Shown here: piece after piece, positions 12,201 to 23,879 of the stretch
Layout of the letters: every line of letters begins with the position of its first letter
Position numbering within the stretch: position 1 is the stretch's first letter
Origin: Hyparrhenia diplandra
Taxonomy: Eukaryota > Streptophyta > Magnoliopsida > Poales > Poaceae
DNA length: 64,000 nucleotides
Assembly (NCBI GenBank): GCA_015847255.1
Contig: JADLZK010002559.1
Coordinates: forward strand, 372,001-436,000
Direction: 5' to 3'
The notes under the pieces: model-generated
Databases searched by the model: none
What the model was told of the DNA's origin: nothing
What the model saw: only the letters and a program-made list of their open reading frames with translations
Program-made: the position numbers and the translations under genes

Positions 12201-13261
12201 GGGAGAGGAGGATGGTTGGGCATTGATCCAAGTCATGGCTTAAGGCACGGTTTGGACCCGATTCGCCCGACGCCGACGATATAGAGTTATAGGGTTGGTT
12301 TATTGTGGTATTTTGGGTTGTAGGCTTTTCTCAAGACAAGAAGAGGTAGAGAGTAAAGGGTGCATTGAAATATTACCCAAGGTGAGCAAAGGAGTGAAAA
12401 GAATAACTCTATTAGAAAGAAGGAACAAAGTTAGGGTTTGTGAGAAGATTAAAGATTGACAACCCACAAAAGCTTTTGGAACTTGGATCAAGGAGTATGG
12501 TTTCCAAGAATTTGATCATGGTTTTGAGGTTATGGAAAATTGGTCAAAGATCAAGAGAGATATGATTTTGATTAAGCCCTATACGCATTTGAAAACATTT
12601 AAACTCATTTTTCAAACAAAAACACTATGCAAAGGCATGAGATGCAACACAACAACTTAGTTGATTATAAAACTTTAAGAAACACACATTTTCACTATCT
12701 AGAATGTCAACAACTTAACTAAGTTGATAAATTTTAGAAAATAATAAAATCATTTGTTGTCATTTTAGTGCTTTCTAAGTCATATCCCAAAATAGAAAAT
12801 TTTGGGGTATGACAAGTTGACATGGAGAGCGGGGTTTTTATATTGGTTGGGCCCTCGATCAAGGATCGAGTAAAGACCTTTACGCCCGGTCGGCGTGAGC
12901 CCTGTTTTTTTTGTTTGATGGGGTTAGTAGGGGAATCGGCTATGAAGCTTACAAACGCTTGGTCGCGGGCCAAGCTTGTGTTCTGTATGTCCTCTCTCCT
13001 ACGAGGTGTTCCTTGACCGCCTTTTTATAGTCCAAGGGGCCAAGGAACTCGCTACGATCCTAGTCGGATCTGAGAGGGTTGTCCGTAGAGGAACCAACAC
13101 CGAACTCTAAACAAGGTAACGACTAGTGTTCTATCCTAGTTACAATGTAGTCACCGTAGCTATGCTTCCATTGCCTTCTAGGAGTTGTTTGTGGCCGCAG
13201 GCTAGGATAGAACCCTCGCGAACAACTTCGGTAGAGTTCTTTGGTGATCCCTGTATCCACA
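9235..13261 (-). repeat. 3' LTR of element A, split by solo LTR F
   Basis: The two parts, 9235-9331 and about 12815-13261, together match the B and E LTRs. On the + strand it begins TGCCGATGTTTTACG (TGTCGATG in B) and ends GTATCCACA. Read as the element it runs TGTGGATAC...CATCGGCA. A TATA box (minus strand, 13022-13029) precedes a conserved GGCCAAGGAACACCTCG block, as at the U3/R border. It is followed at 13262 by a G-rich tract on the element strand, the polypurine tract. Confidence 0.85.
9332..12814 (-). mobile_element. F: solo long LTR (about 3.5 kb), probably Tekay/Del type
   Basis: On the minus strand it starts TGTCATACCCCAAAATTTT and ends GGTGTTACA, typical termini of long grass gypsy LTRs. 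It interrupts the A LTR between GTTCTTGC and ACATGGAGAG. The flanking pentamers CTTTG (9327-9331) and AGTTG (12815-12819) are only partly alike, so the target duplication is imperfect. No gag or pol, primer-binding site or second LTR is present, which fits unequal recombination to a solo LTR. A GC-rich block lies at about 11860-12030, near its 5' end, as in LTRs C and D. Orientation is inferred from that block and the termini. Confidence 0.7.
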
Positions 13262-13790
13262 ATCCCCGAGCATCTCAAGGTTGAGTCGTGAGAGCTGTCT
13301 TTGCTCTTTCGGGCGAGGCCTTGATATGGTCTTCAAGATCATCTTACGGAGCGCAATTTTGAAAAAGTGCACTTTCGTAGGGTGTAGCCCCCGAAGCTTC
13401 TTGCTTTTTGGCACAAAGAGCTAGAAGGTCTTTGAGTTCTTCTCCTCCGCCTTCGAGTTCTTCTCGTCATCGGAGCTCTTCTTTCTTGAAAGGGGAGCCT
13501 TGTTCCGCTAGCCCCCGAGCATCTCGAGTCGAAGTCCACGAGAGCATGTCTTTCTTCTCGGGTGCGGCTTTGATGCGGTCCTTGTTATCTTCATACGGTG
13601 CGTACTTTCTTTGAGAAAAGTGCACCCGTAGGGTGTAGCCCCCGAGCTTCTTGCTTTTTGGTACAAAGAGCTGGAAGGTCTTTGAGTTCTTCTCCTCCGC
13701 CTTCGAGTTCTTCTCGTTGTCGGAGCTCTTTTGAAAAAATCGTGCCCCGGGTATCCTGTAGCCCCCGAGCATCTAAGAGTTCTTTTTGTA
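13262..13790 (-). repeat. Polypurine tract and duplicated ~250-bp unit beside the A 3' LTR
   Basis: Immediately inside the 3' LTR, the element strand reads GAGATGCTCGGGGAT, a polypurine tract. B has GATGCTCGGGGGCT in the same place (27870 onward). A block starting GTGTAGCCCCCGA at about 13380 is repeated at about 13633 with the same GCTTCTTGC, GGTCTTTGAGTTCTTC and CGGAGCTCTT words. The period is about 250 bases. Related pieces occur at 27950-28440 in B. Confidence 0.65.
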
Positions 13791-14155
13791 GATAGAGCTC
13801 TTAGAGGTTCTTCCTTTTTCTCGGGATTTTGACCGTTTCTCTTCTTGTGCGGTCACTTCTGTCGCTGGGCTGTCGTGACGTTTGCCAGGGTTATTTTGTC
13901 TATTGGTGGGTTCTTCTTCTTTGACTTGATCGACTTGTCTTTGTCTTGGTTTGTGCCGGGATGTTTCAGCGTTGCTTGCTGGCATTTTTGAAGAGTTCTT
14001 TTCTTCTGGCGAGGTTTCCGGCCGTTGTGTCAGACTGTTGTAATCGTTCGCATAGAAAAGGAGTGCCGTTGTCACTTCAAATTAATTTTTGAAGTTGTAA
14101 AGGCTCCTGCTTCTGAGAGAGTTTTATTACGTAGCGGGTGGGAAAATCCTTCTCC

Positions 14156-14162
14156 TTAAATA
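14156..14162 (+). promoter_or_regulatory. TATA-like box of the antisense gene in A
   Basis: TTAAATA sits 153 bases before the ATG at 14315, with a pyrimidine-rich GC leader between. It is weaker than the TATAAATA found at the matching place in B. Confidence 0.4.
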
Positions 14163-17100
14163 CTTGGATACGGCCGTTTCTTTTTCCTCCGCCGCCATTT
14201 GCATCCGCGATTAGCAATCCTCCTTGCCCTAATCCCTTTGCGCCGCCCATCGTTCCATGCGTCGCCGTTGCGCCCTTCGGTTTCTCGCGTTCGTTCTCGC
14301 CGCCGTTCTTCATTATGGTGAAGAGCTCTTCTTCCGTGAGCCTTAAGGGGAAGGCGGAGATGGTTCCCGGAGGTGGAGGCGGTTATGAAGATCTAGCCGG
14401 AGTCCTCCGTCATCGCCGAGGATCTTGAGGACTTGGAGCGGCGCCGGCTTCTTCCTCCTCGGAGTCTCTCCGGTTGGAGGCTTCCCACCGGTCATCGTCT
14501 TCCCCGCTCCCCGGCCCTCTCGAGGTTGTCCTCTTTCTTTCTTTTTGTTGGCCGTTTGGTCTTTGCCCGCCCGCTTCGGATTTCTTCCATGAGTTTTCGC
14601 AGTCCTATTCGATTGCTCTTTCTCATCTTCGCCCAATGGGGTTCTTTCTTCTTTCTATCTTTGTTCATGCACGTGAGACCTTCATAGGCATCCCTCCTTC
14701 TCTGAAGCTCTTCCGCTATTTTTTCCGCGCCGTCATGGGGCGATCTTTCTTCTCTTGGGTGTGTTTCAATCCGAGGCCCGCCAGCCGAAAAAGGGGCTTT
14801 CTTTGATTATGAGCTCCCGACTACATTTACGGCCGGGCGCCGGATGGTTTTACGTGAACAATCCTCCGCCGCCACGATGGATCATGACTCGATGAGTCTG
14901 TTGATCCCGAGCCTGAAGGTCGACTCTCCGATGAGTCGGAGGAGGTTGCCGAAGTTCGTCAACCGTGTCAAGATCTTGAAGCGAGGGGTGGCCTCGGCGG
15001 TCTTTGGAATCGTCGCCCGATTTTCTTCGCGGCCGTCGAGTTCAACCTTTGATGGCGAGGAGAGGCTTGGCCGAGTACTGCCCCGAGGATCCTTCGTGTT
15101 GGTGGCGATGCTTCCCGAGTTGCCTCGGCGGAGCCGATGGTATCCTTCGTTCTTTCTTTGAAGGATGTACCGATGACTCGATTCGGGTTGTTGAGTACTG
15201 GCGACAACCCTCCTCCAAATGTGTGAGTTCTTTTGCTTTCTCTCAGGTCTTTGTATTTGCTTGTTAGGGTTCTTTTCTGACTCTTCTGATCCTTTTCTTT
15301 AGCATCTTGGCCGGAACTACTCTGAGGCTGCTGTGGTGACCGTTGCTGCGATGCCTGCCTTTGCCTCTAGTTCGTTCTGTGAGTTTGAAGTCCTTCCCCG
15401 CATGAGTATTGGGGGTGCCGTTGTTCCCTTTACTCGGATCGGCGGGTACTTTCCTTATAGGTCGCAGCGGCGGGAACGTTTGTTGAGGAGCCCACCGCCT
15501 CTACTGCTGTCGTGACTCCAAAGAGGACTCGCTCTTCCACTTCTCGGGGCTTCTTTGCGGGGAGCCCACAGGTAATATTCTTATAGGTGAGGGGTTGATC
15601 TTCAGCCGGTCCCCTCTCTTTTGCCATATAAGCTGACTGTTTTTCTGTTTTTCCAGATGGTGCTTCCCGTTTGCTTTTTGAGCATGCTGAGGAGCAGGTG
15701 GAGTCTCTTGCCCGAATCCGTAAGTTCTTCCCTTGACTTTTGAATCCAGGCTCTTTTTTGTCTTGAGGCCTTATTAGGGTTGTTCGCGGTTTTGCCACTT
15801 GTGCGAGGTTGGGACTTCGCGGGCTTCCGGCGTGGTTCCCGTGGCCGTCGATGTGAAGCCCCCTTCTGCTGCTGGCTTGCCCCCGTCCTCGTCTTTCTTT
15901 CCGGTGAGTAATCTTGTCGCGAGTTCTTTCTCCTCGTTGTTTTTGAGGAACTTCTTTTTATCTTTGTCGGGGTTGTTTTTGCGAGGCGTCCTGCTATGAA
16001 GTTCTCTGAGATTACTTCTCAGGGAGTTCTTCTCGATCGTCTGTAGGTCTTCTTCTTCTTGGCCTCCCGTTCGTGAAAGTTCTTTGCTGATCCTCCTCGG
16101 GATCCTTCTCTCTTTGATCGAGGGCTCTCTTGCGGACTTCTGTTGTTTGAGTTTGATCGCTTCTCGGGTTCTTTGCTTTCTTGCTGCGTTAGGACTACTT
16201 GAGGCGCCTTTTTACGCCGGGTTCTTTTTTGACTTTTCTCTTCCTTTCTTTTGAGATGTGTCGACCCCGACTTTGTCTTTGTTTTTAGTCCTTTGTCGCG
16301 TGACCTCCCGTCTTCCTCCCGCTCCAAGAATGTGACTCCTTGCGGGCCGAGGTTGCCGCCTTGAGGGGGTTGAGCGGGATCTTCGTTTTCAGCTCCAAGA
16401 CTCTTCGCTACCATTGAAGGGTTGGTCGAGTCCTATGCGTGGTTACTCGGGGAGGTTGAAGGTGTGTTTGCTTATCCCCTTGAGTTGTTTTCGCTTTTAC
16501 GTCAAATCTTCTTTTTCGACTTGTCCATTTTGTTGTCTCGTGTCTTGGTAACCAATTCGGGTCAGCGCCACTATTGCCGTTGTCGGCCGAGCTTCAATCG
16601 GAGAGGGATGCTCTTTTCGCTCTTAGCCGCGAAGTTCTCCGATCTCTCGGTGATTTGTGTATCCCCCTTTGGAGGTTATTCGCCTTTCGAAGATCATGGT
16701 GTGTCCTAGAGGGAGTTTCTTCCACGGGTTCCCGATCGTTTCCGTTTCTTTTATCGGAGACTTATTTGCTAGGAGGCTATTGAAGAGCTCGCTTTTTACT
16801 TCCATCATCTTGTCGGGCTGCTTGTTGCCCGGTCACTAACGACACATTTTAATGTCAACATTCTACCAATAAGGGGTTGAAACTATACCTTACTACACAC
16901 ATATACATTTATTATTGACATAATTCCACTTGTAGTGTCCAAATTATTATTGTGCAGATTTATATAAGAAACAAGTGGAAAATGTACCAAAAGGCGCCTC
17001 AGGGAGGCGCATTCACGAAGAACATCAAGCCCAAGGGAGAAATGGACCAAACACGCTTGAGCTGGGCCGAGCAAACACCGCCACACAACTTTTCAAGCCC

Positions 17101-17348
17101 ACACACGCCCGGCTGCCACTGCGAAGCGAAGGCCGGGGGCCCGGCGAGGGTGCTTGGCGCACCACCAGTGCGGCCGCGCCCTGGCGAGGCGGTTCGAGCC
17201 CGGCCCGGGGGAGGCGGTTTGTTACCTTTCATAGCGGCGTTCGATGTTGGTTGGTCGGTTTAGCAAATTAGGCGGTGTACCAAGGTCGGGTTTGGCTCCT
17301 TCCATATGGGGAGGGACATTTTCCAATGAGCCCCCCCTCTCCTCTACC

Positions 17349-17357
17349 TATAAAAAA
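17349..17357 (+). promoter_or_regulatory. TATA box in the 5' LTR of G
   Basis: CCTATAAAAAAGGAGGCCC stands about 60 bases before the CTT array. The same motif occurs in the other LTR at 22274-22280, so the conserved position supports a promoter. Confidence 0.65.
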
Positions 17358-17412
17358 GGAGGCCCTCTCCCCTCATTGTAAACACACACCACACAAGAGA
17401 GCCTCTCTCCCT

Positions 17413-17450
17413 TTCTTCTTCTTCTTCTTCTTCTCTCTTTTCTTCTTCTT

Positions 17451-17480
<30 letters not shown>
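17413..17480. repeat. (CTT)n array in the 5' LTR of G
   Basis: Two blocks of CTT repeats separated by TCTCTTTT, lying just downstream of the LTR TATA box. The counterpart in the 3' LTR is at 22335-22412. Confidence 0.95.
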
Positions 17481-17481
<1 letters not shown>

Positions 17482-18581
17482 GTTTGTACTTAGGAGGAGT
17501 TTGGCAAGGATTATAAAAGAGAGCAAGACATTTTGGAGCTATTGGGGTATGAGCAATTTAGAGTTCTTCATCTTGTTCTTATTCTCTACTTATCAATATA
17601 GTCATGTTCTTGATTTAGAGCAAAGTTCTTATGATATAATCTTGGTTGATGAACTAGTCTATAGTTCCTATATCATGATCTTGTCTTATAGAACATCGCG
17701 TGCTTCATTTATCATACATACATGTTTAGACCAAGAGCTAGAATGTTATGATGAGTTCTATCGAGTTAGACTTGGTTGATGTTGGGTTGCGGGATTGATA
17801 GTCGTTCCTTGGGCGGCTCTAGTAGAAGGACCCGAGGGGACGGGTAAGCCTTGTTAACACGCTAGAGTGATAATCACTAGTGTAGACGTGGTGTGCGGGC
17901 TAGGGGGTTGCCTGTCTTTTGTGGCGCATCCCACGGTTGAGGGGGTAGGCGGGCCGGGTTGTGATGACCTTGTCCGTCCCTTGTAATCCCCACGTTCGGG
18001 TGTGGCGCTAGCGCAATTGCGGACATTTCCGTCCCTTTGGCGTGGGCGGTGCTCGAAAGTAATTCAGCGAGACCTTGGCTATCTTGACTTAGAATCTCTA
18101 ACAAAGTAAAACATGTGTGTATCCGCTATCTTGACATGACTATCTAGGATATGCCTACTCCATATTAGACTTATTCTTTTATTCATTCTTTTTACCTTTA
18201 TCCTTGAGATTGGCTTGAGTGTGTGTGTCAAGTTATCCAACTACCTATCTTGTTTTACCCCTATTATGAGCATTGGTCTATTATACATTCGTGTTATCTT
18301 GTTCATGTCTCTATTAGATCCTTTTCCACCATGCCTTACTTTGGGAAAATATAAATAACGATACCCGAATATCTCCGGGTGAAATGCTACAATGATAGAT
18401 CCGTGCGCTTGCGGATGAATATCTTATTTGGCAAGATCTATCACCGTTGATGTACCTAGTGTTATCACCATTACACGGTGGTTTCACTTAGGAATGTCAG
18501 CACGCATTTGGCCATTTGTTATTAGAGATGGGTTCTAAACACGTTTCTAGTGATTGCGCTTAAGAAATGCAACAAGCATTT

Positions 18582-18602
18582 ACGGCGCCGTTCTTGGGGA
18601 AG
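18582..18602 (+). other. Primer-binding site of G (tRNA-Asp-like)
   Basis: ACGGCGCCGTTCTTGGGGAA lies seven bases after the LTR end. It resembles TGGCGCCGTT-G, complementary to plant tRNA-Asp 3' ends, with TCTGG apparently read as TACGG. Confidence 0.65.
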
Positions 18603-18927
18603 ACATTGGTTTTTTATAAGGCATCTTTTAGAACATGTTCGTCATGATAATATGCATGTGTAGTGACCTTTGTTCATAATAGGTTTATCTAAAAAAAAAA
18701 AAATTACTAAAAAAAATCTTTTAAAAAAAAAATCTTATAAATAAAAAGCAAGGATATGTTATCAAGTTAGTATGCACCTTTTGGGTATTCTTGTCACTAA
18801 CCATTTCAGGTGGAGACTAAGAAGAACAAAGGGCACATGATGCTTGAAAACATGGGGGCTACATCAATAAGAAAACTTTGATGCTCTTGGGAGGAGGAAC
18901 GCACTCAAAAAGGAGACCACGACCTTA

Positions 18928-18961
18928 CACACTTGACTTTTTCACAAAAAGTCCAAGTGTG
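18928..18961 (+). repeat. Hairpin in the leader of G
   Basis: CACACTTGACTTTTT pairs with AAAAAGTCCAAGTGTG across a 3-base loop, with one bulged base. It lies about 350 bases after the 5' LTR, where packaging or dimerisation signals usually lie. That role is inference. Confidence 0.6.
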
Positions 18962-19028
18962 AGAGGGAGGGGCGGTGATAATATCAAGTTCCACGTACAA
19001 GGGGATCATATAAAAAAAAAAAAAAGAG

Positions 19029-19065
<37 letters not shown>

Positions 19066-19522
19066 GAGAGATGAATAAGAGATTAGCCTCCCCTTGCTAT
19101 AAAAAAAAAAAAAAAAAAAGGGAGTTGAAAAAAAAGATATATATATAGAAAAAAAAAAAAAAGAAGTGTTATTAAAAAAAAAGAGGAAAAAAAAAAATAT
19201 AATAAAAAAGAGAGAGAGGAGCAGGTTGGCCCCATATGGTCAAAATAAACAAAGAAGGCACTGACTCCACCCGGCGTTGTTTCCATGTAAGCAAGAAGGG
19301 ATCTTTCTCTCCTAAGACTGTGTTGCAAGCACCAAGGCTTACAGTTCGCACACATTCCTTGTGTGTAAGTAATCCTTGTTGCACACAGGTGAGTTTGGTG
19401 CGCCTCCCTCTACTCCGGTGTGAGGAAGTCATTACCAAATCAAGATCATCACGCTACCGATGCGGCAATTATGAACTATATCCTCAAGTTTGCCGGTCAA
19501 GTACACTCAGTGCATAAAGGTC

Positions 19523-19556
<34 letters not shown>

Positions 19557-21740
19557 AAAAAGTAAAGGAAAGGAGGAACATCCTCCTTTACACCTTTGTG
19601 ACCACTAAGGCCCATGGTCCATATACACTACGTGTGTGTATCACCTAAGCCTTGTGGCCCGCCCCGAGATGGATCATCAAGCTCCCACCGCGGGAGTTTC
19701 ATCATCTTGCCTTCATGCGTGGTTGGTACACACACACTCAGGTATGCAAAGGTAATAATTCACCAATTCTTTTTACTCATACTTATCTCCATATAAAAAA
19801 AAAAATCATGTTTTCTTTGTTTATGAAATATGACATGATGGAGATAAAACAAGGCTAGACTTATGTTGCATCTTTATCTTAGCCTTGTTTGAGTATGAAA
19901 AAAAATTTGGTGAAGCTTTTATGTTCTCCCTTGATAATAAAATCCTAAAATAAAAATCTTTGAAAAAAAACAAAGCTGCTATTTTGCTCCTTCACGCATA
20001 TGTTCGAAAATTTGGTAATCACGAAGGATGGTAAATCCAGTCGTGAATCTACCATATACTAACCATACAGGAAAAGCCAAAAGCAGGGGGTAAAACCTCA
20101 ATCCAATGGGCTTTGAGCTAGCATGGGGAGGACCAAAAACATGGTAATGTAAACCTTTCACTCTCATCCTTTTCCGTTACCATGCCAAATAAAAAAAGAA
20201 GAAGAAGCAAAAGAAAAAAAAAAAAATAATATTTTATATATATATATATAAATAATAATAATAATAACAATAATAAAATCTTGTTCACCTTTCGAAGTCT
20301 TCACCTCCTTTGGATGAATCTTGTTTATCAATTCATGCTTCCTTTTTCTATGCCGGTATGTTGCGGTTTGGAAGTCGTGATCATTTAGCCGATGATCCTA
20401 CTTTCATAGACTTTTTGAATTGAGCATGGTGCTTAGGTCAAAAAAGTCTACCTTAATTAGATTAGACATGGAGTCGAGTTTGATTATTGAAACAAAACTA
20501 CTAGTGTAGAATTTGGTCGACCATATGGACTAACCCCTGCAGGAAATTATCAAATTCAAGAGGGTGTCCTAGAGATGACAATGGAGAACAGATCTTGTCG
20601 GTGAACCAAAAAAAAAAATGAAAATGAATAATAAACCTTTCAAACCCCCGAGTATGTTTGCCCCTGTTCTTCCAAGATCATCACAAGACAAGCTTGGGGG
20701 GAGTCCCCCCTATCGCACTCAAAGAAGATGCTAAATCAATTTATGGCGTTCACAAGCTAGCAACGTTCTTAAACCGAAGGTAAGTCGAGGAAGCTAGCTT
20801 GGGGAGACTCCCACAAAGGTAACTTGTATCTCACATTCCATTCAGTTATTTTTTTACCTTAAAAGAATGATGAGATATGAAAAAAAAAAAGAAAAAAAAA
20901 AAAAAAAAAAAAAAAAGGGGAAGAAGAAAAAGAGAGAGGAGATTTATTCCACTCCATATATATGTGTTGTAGAAATGTTTAGTTATACCCTGTTGAAATG
21001 ATGAATAGTTGCTCTATCTTATGTTTTGCACTGTGCCTAGTTTATAATTCGAATTTCTCTAAAGTTTGGGTTTAATGGCTAAGTCTAAAAACTCTAAAAA
21101 AAAAAAAAAAAAAAAAAACCTGATTCATGTGGGTTGCATAGGCTCTATCTAGTCTAAGTTGTTGCCAAGTATGATATGGTACAAATGGATTTGCTATGAT
21201 TTCATCCAAAAAGAGAAACTTGACATCAGGGAATCTAATTTGAAAGAAAAGAGAAATGATATGGGCTATGCTAAAAAAAAGAGATGAAAAATGGACATGT
21301 GTCCGAGGCTTAGTAGAGCCCACATCTCAAAAAAAAAAAAAAAAAAGAAAGAGAGGAAATAAAAGACAAAAGTCTAGGGCGGCGAGCCCACCTCTCCAAA
21401 AAAATATATATATAGCAATAAAGCCCATACTTTCTCGAAAAACAAAATAGAACTTAAATAAATAAATCCCGGATGAGAAAGTTGATCAAAAGGATGAATG
21501 AAAAGTATTTACATTTATAACCGTTCTATCGGCAACCGCCCAAGGCTTTGAGAAAAGCTAAAAAGCCCCACCCACGATGAAAGGTAATAAAAGGGTGAGC
21601 AAAAGGCATGCCATTTTATTCAAACTCTAGTAGAAAATCTTATTATAACCTGGCACTTGTGAAACATAATCGGCATAGTAGCAACTCTCGATCAACAACC
21701 AAGTACTTATCTTTTTGCTCGAGGGGGCGCAAAAGGGTAA

Positions 21741-21752
21741 GCTTGGGGAGTT
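21741..21752 (+). other. Polypurine-like tract of G
   Basis: GCTTGGGGAGTT directly abuts the 3' LTR start TGTTGACGG. Similar AGCTTGGGG tracts occur earlier in the interior. Confidence 0.5.
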
Positions 21753-22383
21753 TGTTGACGGCCACTAAGCGACACATTTTTTAACGTCAACATTCTACCA
21801 ATAAGGGGTTGAAACTATACCTTACTACACACATATACATTTATTATTGACATAATTCCACTTGTAGTGTCCAAATTATTATTGTGCTTGATTTATATAA
21901 GAAACAAGTGGAAAATGTACCAAAAAGGCGCCTCCCGAAAGCGCATTCTGAAGAAGAACATCAAGCCCAAGGGAGAAATGGACCAAACACGCATGCGGGC
22001 TGGGCCGAGCAAACAACGCCACACAACTTTTCAAGCCCCACACCGCCCGACTGCGAAGCAGAGCCGGGGGCCCGGCGAGGTGGGCGCACCACAGTGCGGC
22101 CGCACCCTACCGAGGCGGTTCGAGCCCAACCGGGGGGGCGGTTTGTTACCTTCCATAAGCGGCATTGCCGGCGTTGGTTGGTCGGTTTAGCAAATTAGGC
22201 GAGGTGTACCAAGGTCGGTTTGGCTCCTTCCATATGGGGAGGGACATTTTCAATGAGCCCCCTCTCCTCTACCTATAAAAGGAGGCCCTCTCCCTCATTG
22301 TAAAACACACCACACAACAAGAGCCTCTCTCCCTTTCTTCTTCTTCTTCTTCTCCCTTTCTTCTTCTTCTTCTTCTTCTTCTT

Positions 22384-22414
<31 letters not shown>

Positions 22415-23500
22415 GTTTGTACTTAGGAGGAGTTTGGCAAGGATTATAAAAAGAGAGCAAGACATTTTGGAGCTATTCGGTATGAGCAATTTAGAGTTCT
22501 TCATCTTGTTCTTGTTCTCTACTTATCAATATAGTCATGTTCTTGAATTAGAGCAAAGTTCTTATGATATAATCTTGGTTGATGAACTAGTCTATAGTTC
22601 CTATATCATGATCTTGTCTTATAGAACATCGTGCTTCATTTATCATACATACATGTTTAGACCAAGAGCTAGAATGTTATGATGAGTTCTATCCAGAGTT
22701 AGACTTGGTTGATGTTGGGTTGCGGGATTGATAGTCGTTCCTTCGGGGGCGGCGCTCTAGTAGAAGGACCCCGGGGACGGGTAAGCCTTGTTAACACGCT
22801 AGAGTGATAATCACTAGTGTAGGCGTGGTGTGCGGGCTGGGGTTTGCTGTCTTTTGTGGCGCATCCCACGGTTGAGGGGTAGGCGGCTGGGTTGTGACGA
22901 CCTTGTCCGTCCCTTGTAATCCCCCACGTTCGGGTGTGGCGCGGCGCAATTGCGGGACAACGTCCTTTGGGCGTGGGCCGGTGCCCGAAGTAATTCAGCA
23001 GAGACCTTGGCTATCTTGACTTAGAATCTCTAACAGTAAAACATGTGTGTATCTGCTATCTTGACATGACTATCTAGGATATGCCTACTCCATATTAGAC
23101 TTATTCTTTTATTCATTCTTTTACCTTTATCCTTGAGGTTGGCTTGAGTGTGTGTGTCAAGTTATCCTACTACCTATCTTGTTTTACCCCTATTATGAGC
23201 ATTGGTCTATTATACATTCGTGTTATCTTGTTCATGTCTCTATTAGATCCTTTTCCACCATGCCTTCCTTTGGGAAAATATAAATAACGATACCCTGAAT
23301 ATCTCGGGTGAAATGCTACAATGATAGATCCGTGCGCTTGCGGATGAATATTTTATTTGGCAAGATCTATCACCGTTGATGTACCTAGTGTTATCACCGA
23401 CACGGTGGTTTCACTTAGGAATGTCAACGACACATTTCTGGCTGTTATTAGAGATGGGTTCTAAACCTGTTTCTAGTGATTGCGCTTAAGAAATCAAACA
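21753..23500 (+). repeat. 3' LTR of G
   Basis: Starts TGTTGACGGCCACTAAGCG and ends TTAAGAAATCAAACA. Same promoter (TATAAAA at 22274-22280), CTT array (22335-22412) and downstream sequence as the 5' LTR. Confidence 0.9.
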
Positions 23501-23879
23501 ACTGCCCATCATATCTCTTTGTTGTGGATGGGATTTGCCGATGAGCATCTTAGGATAATGGAGGAGGAGCGCCCTGAGGTGGATGCGGCTATGACCACTC
23601 TTGCTGGTACCATCGACCTTGATCTTCCTGAAGGTGATGCGCCGGACTTTGATGCGGCCTGAGTGCCTGTGTGACGGCTTCGTCCATCTTGTAATGAACA
23701 GTTTTTTGGTGGTGGCTTGTAGGCCTTGAATACTCTTGCTTGTGTCGCCTTCGTGCGGACTTTTAAGTATCTCGATGCGCCTTCGTGCGGACTTGTTGCG
23801 ATTTTTCTACGCTTGTTCTTCTTTGTGGTCTTCGAGTTCTTCTTCTTGGTTGACTTGTTGAGGTTGCGCCTTTAGAGTT

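Larger units (their letters stand above)
16823..18574 (+). repeat. 5' LTR of G
   Basis: Starts TGTTGCCCGGTCACTAACG and ends AAGAAATGCAACA. It aligns along its whole length with 21753-23500, with many small indels. It includes a TATA box and a CTT-repeat leader. Confidence 0.9.
18575..21752 (+). other. Interior of G: non-coding, rich in poly(A) tracts
   Basis: No retroviral protein motif is visible in any frame. It is marked by long A runs (about 19010-19060, 19100-19200, 19520-19560, 20880-20920, 21095-21120), a near-perfect hairpin at 18928-18961 and three AGCTTGGGG words (about 20690, 20798, 21740). The open frames over the A runs are Lys/Phe low-complexity artefacts. Confidence 0.75.
16823..23500 (+). 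mobile_element. G: non-autonomous LTR retrotransposon (6.7 kb)
   Basis: Two long LTRs (16823-18574 and 21753-23500) flank a 3.2-kb interior with no gag or pol coding. A primer-binding site follows the left LTR and a purine tract precedes the right LTR, so it is plus-oriented. Flanks are CTGCT (16818-16822) and ACTGC (23501-23505), sharing CTGC, consistent with a blurred 5-bp duplication. The interrupted antisense gene of A resumes immediately after it. It fits a LARD-like element mobilised in trans. Use of a tRNA-Asp-like primer hints at an Athila-type or related gypsy helper, which is inference. Confidence 0.85.
14315..23662 (+). pseudogene. Antisense gene of element A with Transposase_28-like domain, split by G
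   Basis: A gene-like region on the strand opposite to A's gag-pol, between pol and the 3' LTR. It begins MVKSSSSVSLKGKAEMVPG at 14315. After a frameshift it gives EDLEDLERRRLLPPRSLSGW, then FFHEFSQSYSIALSHLRPMG, FVHARETFIGIPPSLKLFRY and FFRAVMGRSFFSWVCFNPR (14,430-14,790). That spacing resembles the Pfam family called 'putative gypsy type transposon' (Transposase_28), found in many grass retroelement proteins. Later exons appear between plausible introns, for example donor ACAG/GTAATATTC (about 15570) to acceptor TTCCAG/ATGG (about 15656). After the 6.7-kb insertion G it ends ISLLWMGFADEHLRIMEEER...DLPEGDAPDFDAA with a stop at 23660-23662. Multiple frameshifts break it. Exon borders are approximate and the function is unknown. 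Confidence 0.6.

Noticed and set aside
9332..12814. F as a full non-autonomous element rather than a solo LTR
   Set aside because: No second LTR, primer-binding site or polypurine tract could be found inside it.
19010..19610. Lys-rich and Phe-rich open frames
   Set aside because: They are translations of poly(A) tracts in the interior of G.
22269..22460. Poly-Arg open frame
   Set aside because: It is the CTT repeat of the G LTR read on the other strand.
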